From a virus, in the IMG/VR virus record IMGVR_UViG_3300042558_001849, positions 1-43,093 of that record: 43,093 bases of DNA. The stretch is one strand, 5' to 3'. Positions 42,823-43,093 of the stretch are shown piece by piece. The first letter of the stretch is position 1. Each line of letters opens with the position of its first letter. The translations under genes were made by a program, and so were the position numbers. The notes below the pieces were generated by a model. It did no database searches. It was not told where the DNA came from and was given only the letters and a program-made list of their open reading frames with translations.

Positions 42823-43093
42823 AGGATAATTCTGAATCTAAAGTGTGTGTTTAAATTTTTTATATAGTTTTTTTGAAAGTTTATATTTGTGTGGGATTAG
42901 AGGGTATAAGAAAACCCCTCCCCTGCGTAGAAAATGAGAAAAAGAATTAGTCTTGTGTGAATTTCAAATAGTCTTCAAAAATTGAGTGGTAGAATGTTAG
43001 GGTAGTTGGTACTATCAATGCCGCCCCCTCCTTAAACTTCAGGAGAGACCCCCTAGTCTTTCAATTCCGAGAGATTAGTTTTGGGGTAAATCA
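42823..43093. other. Divergent non-coding region
   Basis: No convincing reading frame, tRNA or repeat array is seen in about 270 bases. It has one promoter-like box per strand at its left end. Two short inverted repeats are visible: GAGGG with CCCTC (42900-42920, 11-nt loop) and CTCCT with AGGAG near 43028-43045. It probably separates the leftward structural block from a rightward gene block beyond the window, as in crAss-like genomes. Confidence 0.6.
42882..42889 (+). promoter_or_regulatory. -7 box TATATTTG for rightward transcription
   Basis: TATATTTG matches TAnnTTTG on the plus strand, 59 nt from the leftward box at 42815-42822. The upstream flank is T-rich without a clear -33 TTTG at the right spacing. 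Confidence 0.4.

Noticed and set aside
43020-43090. tRNA-like T-loop sequence TTCAATTC
   Set aside because: The flanking bases cannot form the T stem, and no acceptor or anticodon arm pairs around it.

Overview
The window is part of the genome of a tailed dsDNA phage of Bacteroidota. The best match is a crAss-like podovirus (Crassvirales). It is AT-rich and densely packed. Every sizeable gene lies on the minus strand, so transcription runs from high to low coordinates. Start and stop codons commonly overlap as ATGA or TAATG, and the promoter-like sequences are of the Bacteroidetes type (TAnnTTTG -7 box). The crAss-like assignment rests on gene order: Cas4/RecB-like nuclease, terminase, very large portal, scaffold-like protein, major capsid protein, ring/adaptor proteins, a giant P22 gp10-type tail 'muzzle', and a run of giant virion cargo proteins. 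I ran no database search, so family names come from recognising motifs and context.

Layout in the direction of transcription. (1) About 43.1-42.8 kb is a non-coding divergent region with a candidate promoter on each strand. (2) 42.8-38.7 kb holds small early or accessory genes: a DUF5662 protein, a minimal HECIH metalloprotease-like protein, a Cys-rich protein, two tandem DUF2829/Tad2-like proteins (candidate Thoeris inhibitors), a DUF1573-like Ig protein and a PD-(D/E)XK nuclease. (3) 38.7-29.2 kb is the packaging and head module: a possible small terminase, the large terminase (TerL) interrupted in its P-loop by a 361-residue LAGLIDADG intein with class 3 (W-C-T) features, the portal, a scaffold-like protein and the major capsid protein. 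(4) 29.1-23.7 kb holds head-completion, ring and fibre-like proteins, several with Cys-rich N termini. This block ends in a good intrinsic terminator. (5) 23.5-20.4 kb starts from its own promoter and carries a calcineurin-like phosphoesterase, a conserved small virion-module protein and ring/adaptor proteins. (6) 20.4-1 kb holds the muzzle, a lytic transglycosylase-like protein, a ferritin-like small protein, a zinc-metalloprotease cargo protein and three more giant or companion proteins. The last of these is cut by the window edge and may be the virion RNA polymerase.

Together these genes build, fill and package a podovirus particle whose capsid and tail carry large proteins for ejection into the host. 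The most interesting points are the class 3 intein in the TerL Walker A loop, the tandem Tad2-like pair, an intact and a degenerate zincin in neighbouring cargo proteins, a recurring Q-x-G-G motif in two cargo proteins, matched hairpins after the two capsid-region genes, and promoters so close to ATG that transcripts would be nearly leaderless. A 35-residue gene with ATGA coupling and a 43-residue plus-strand reading frame are also described.
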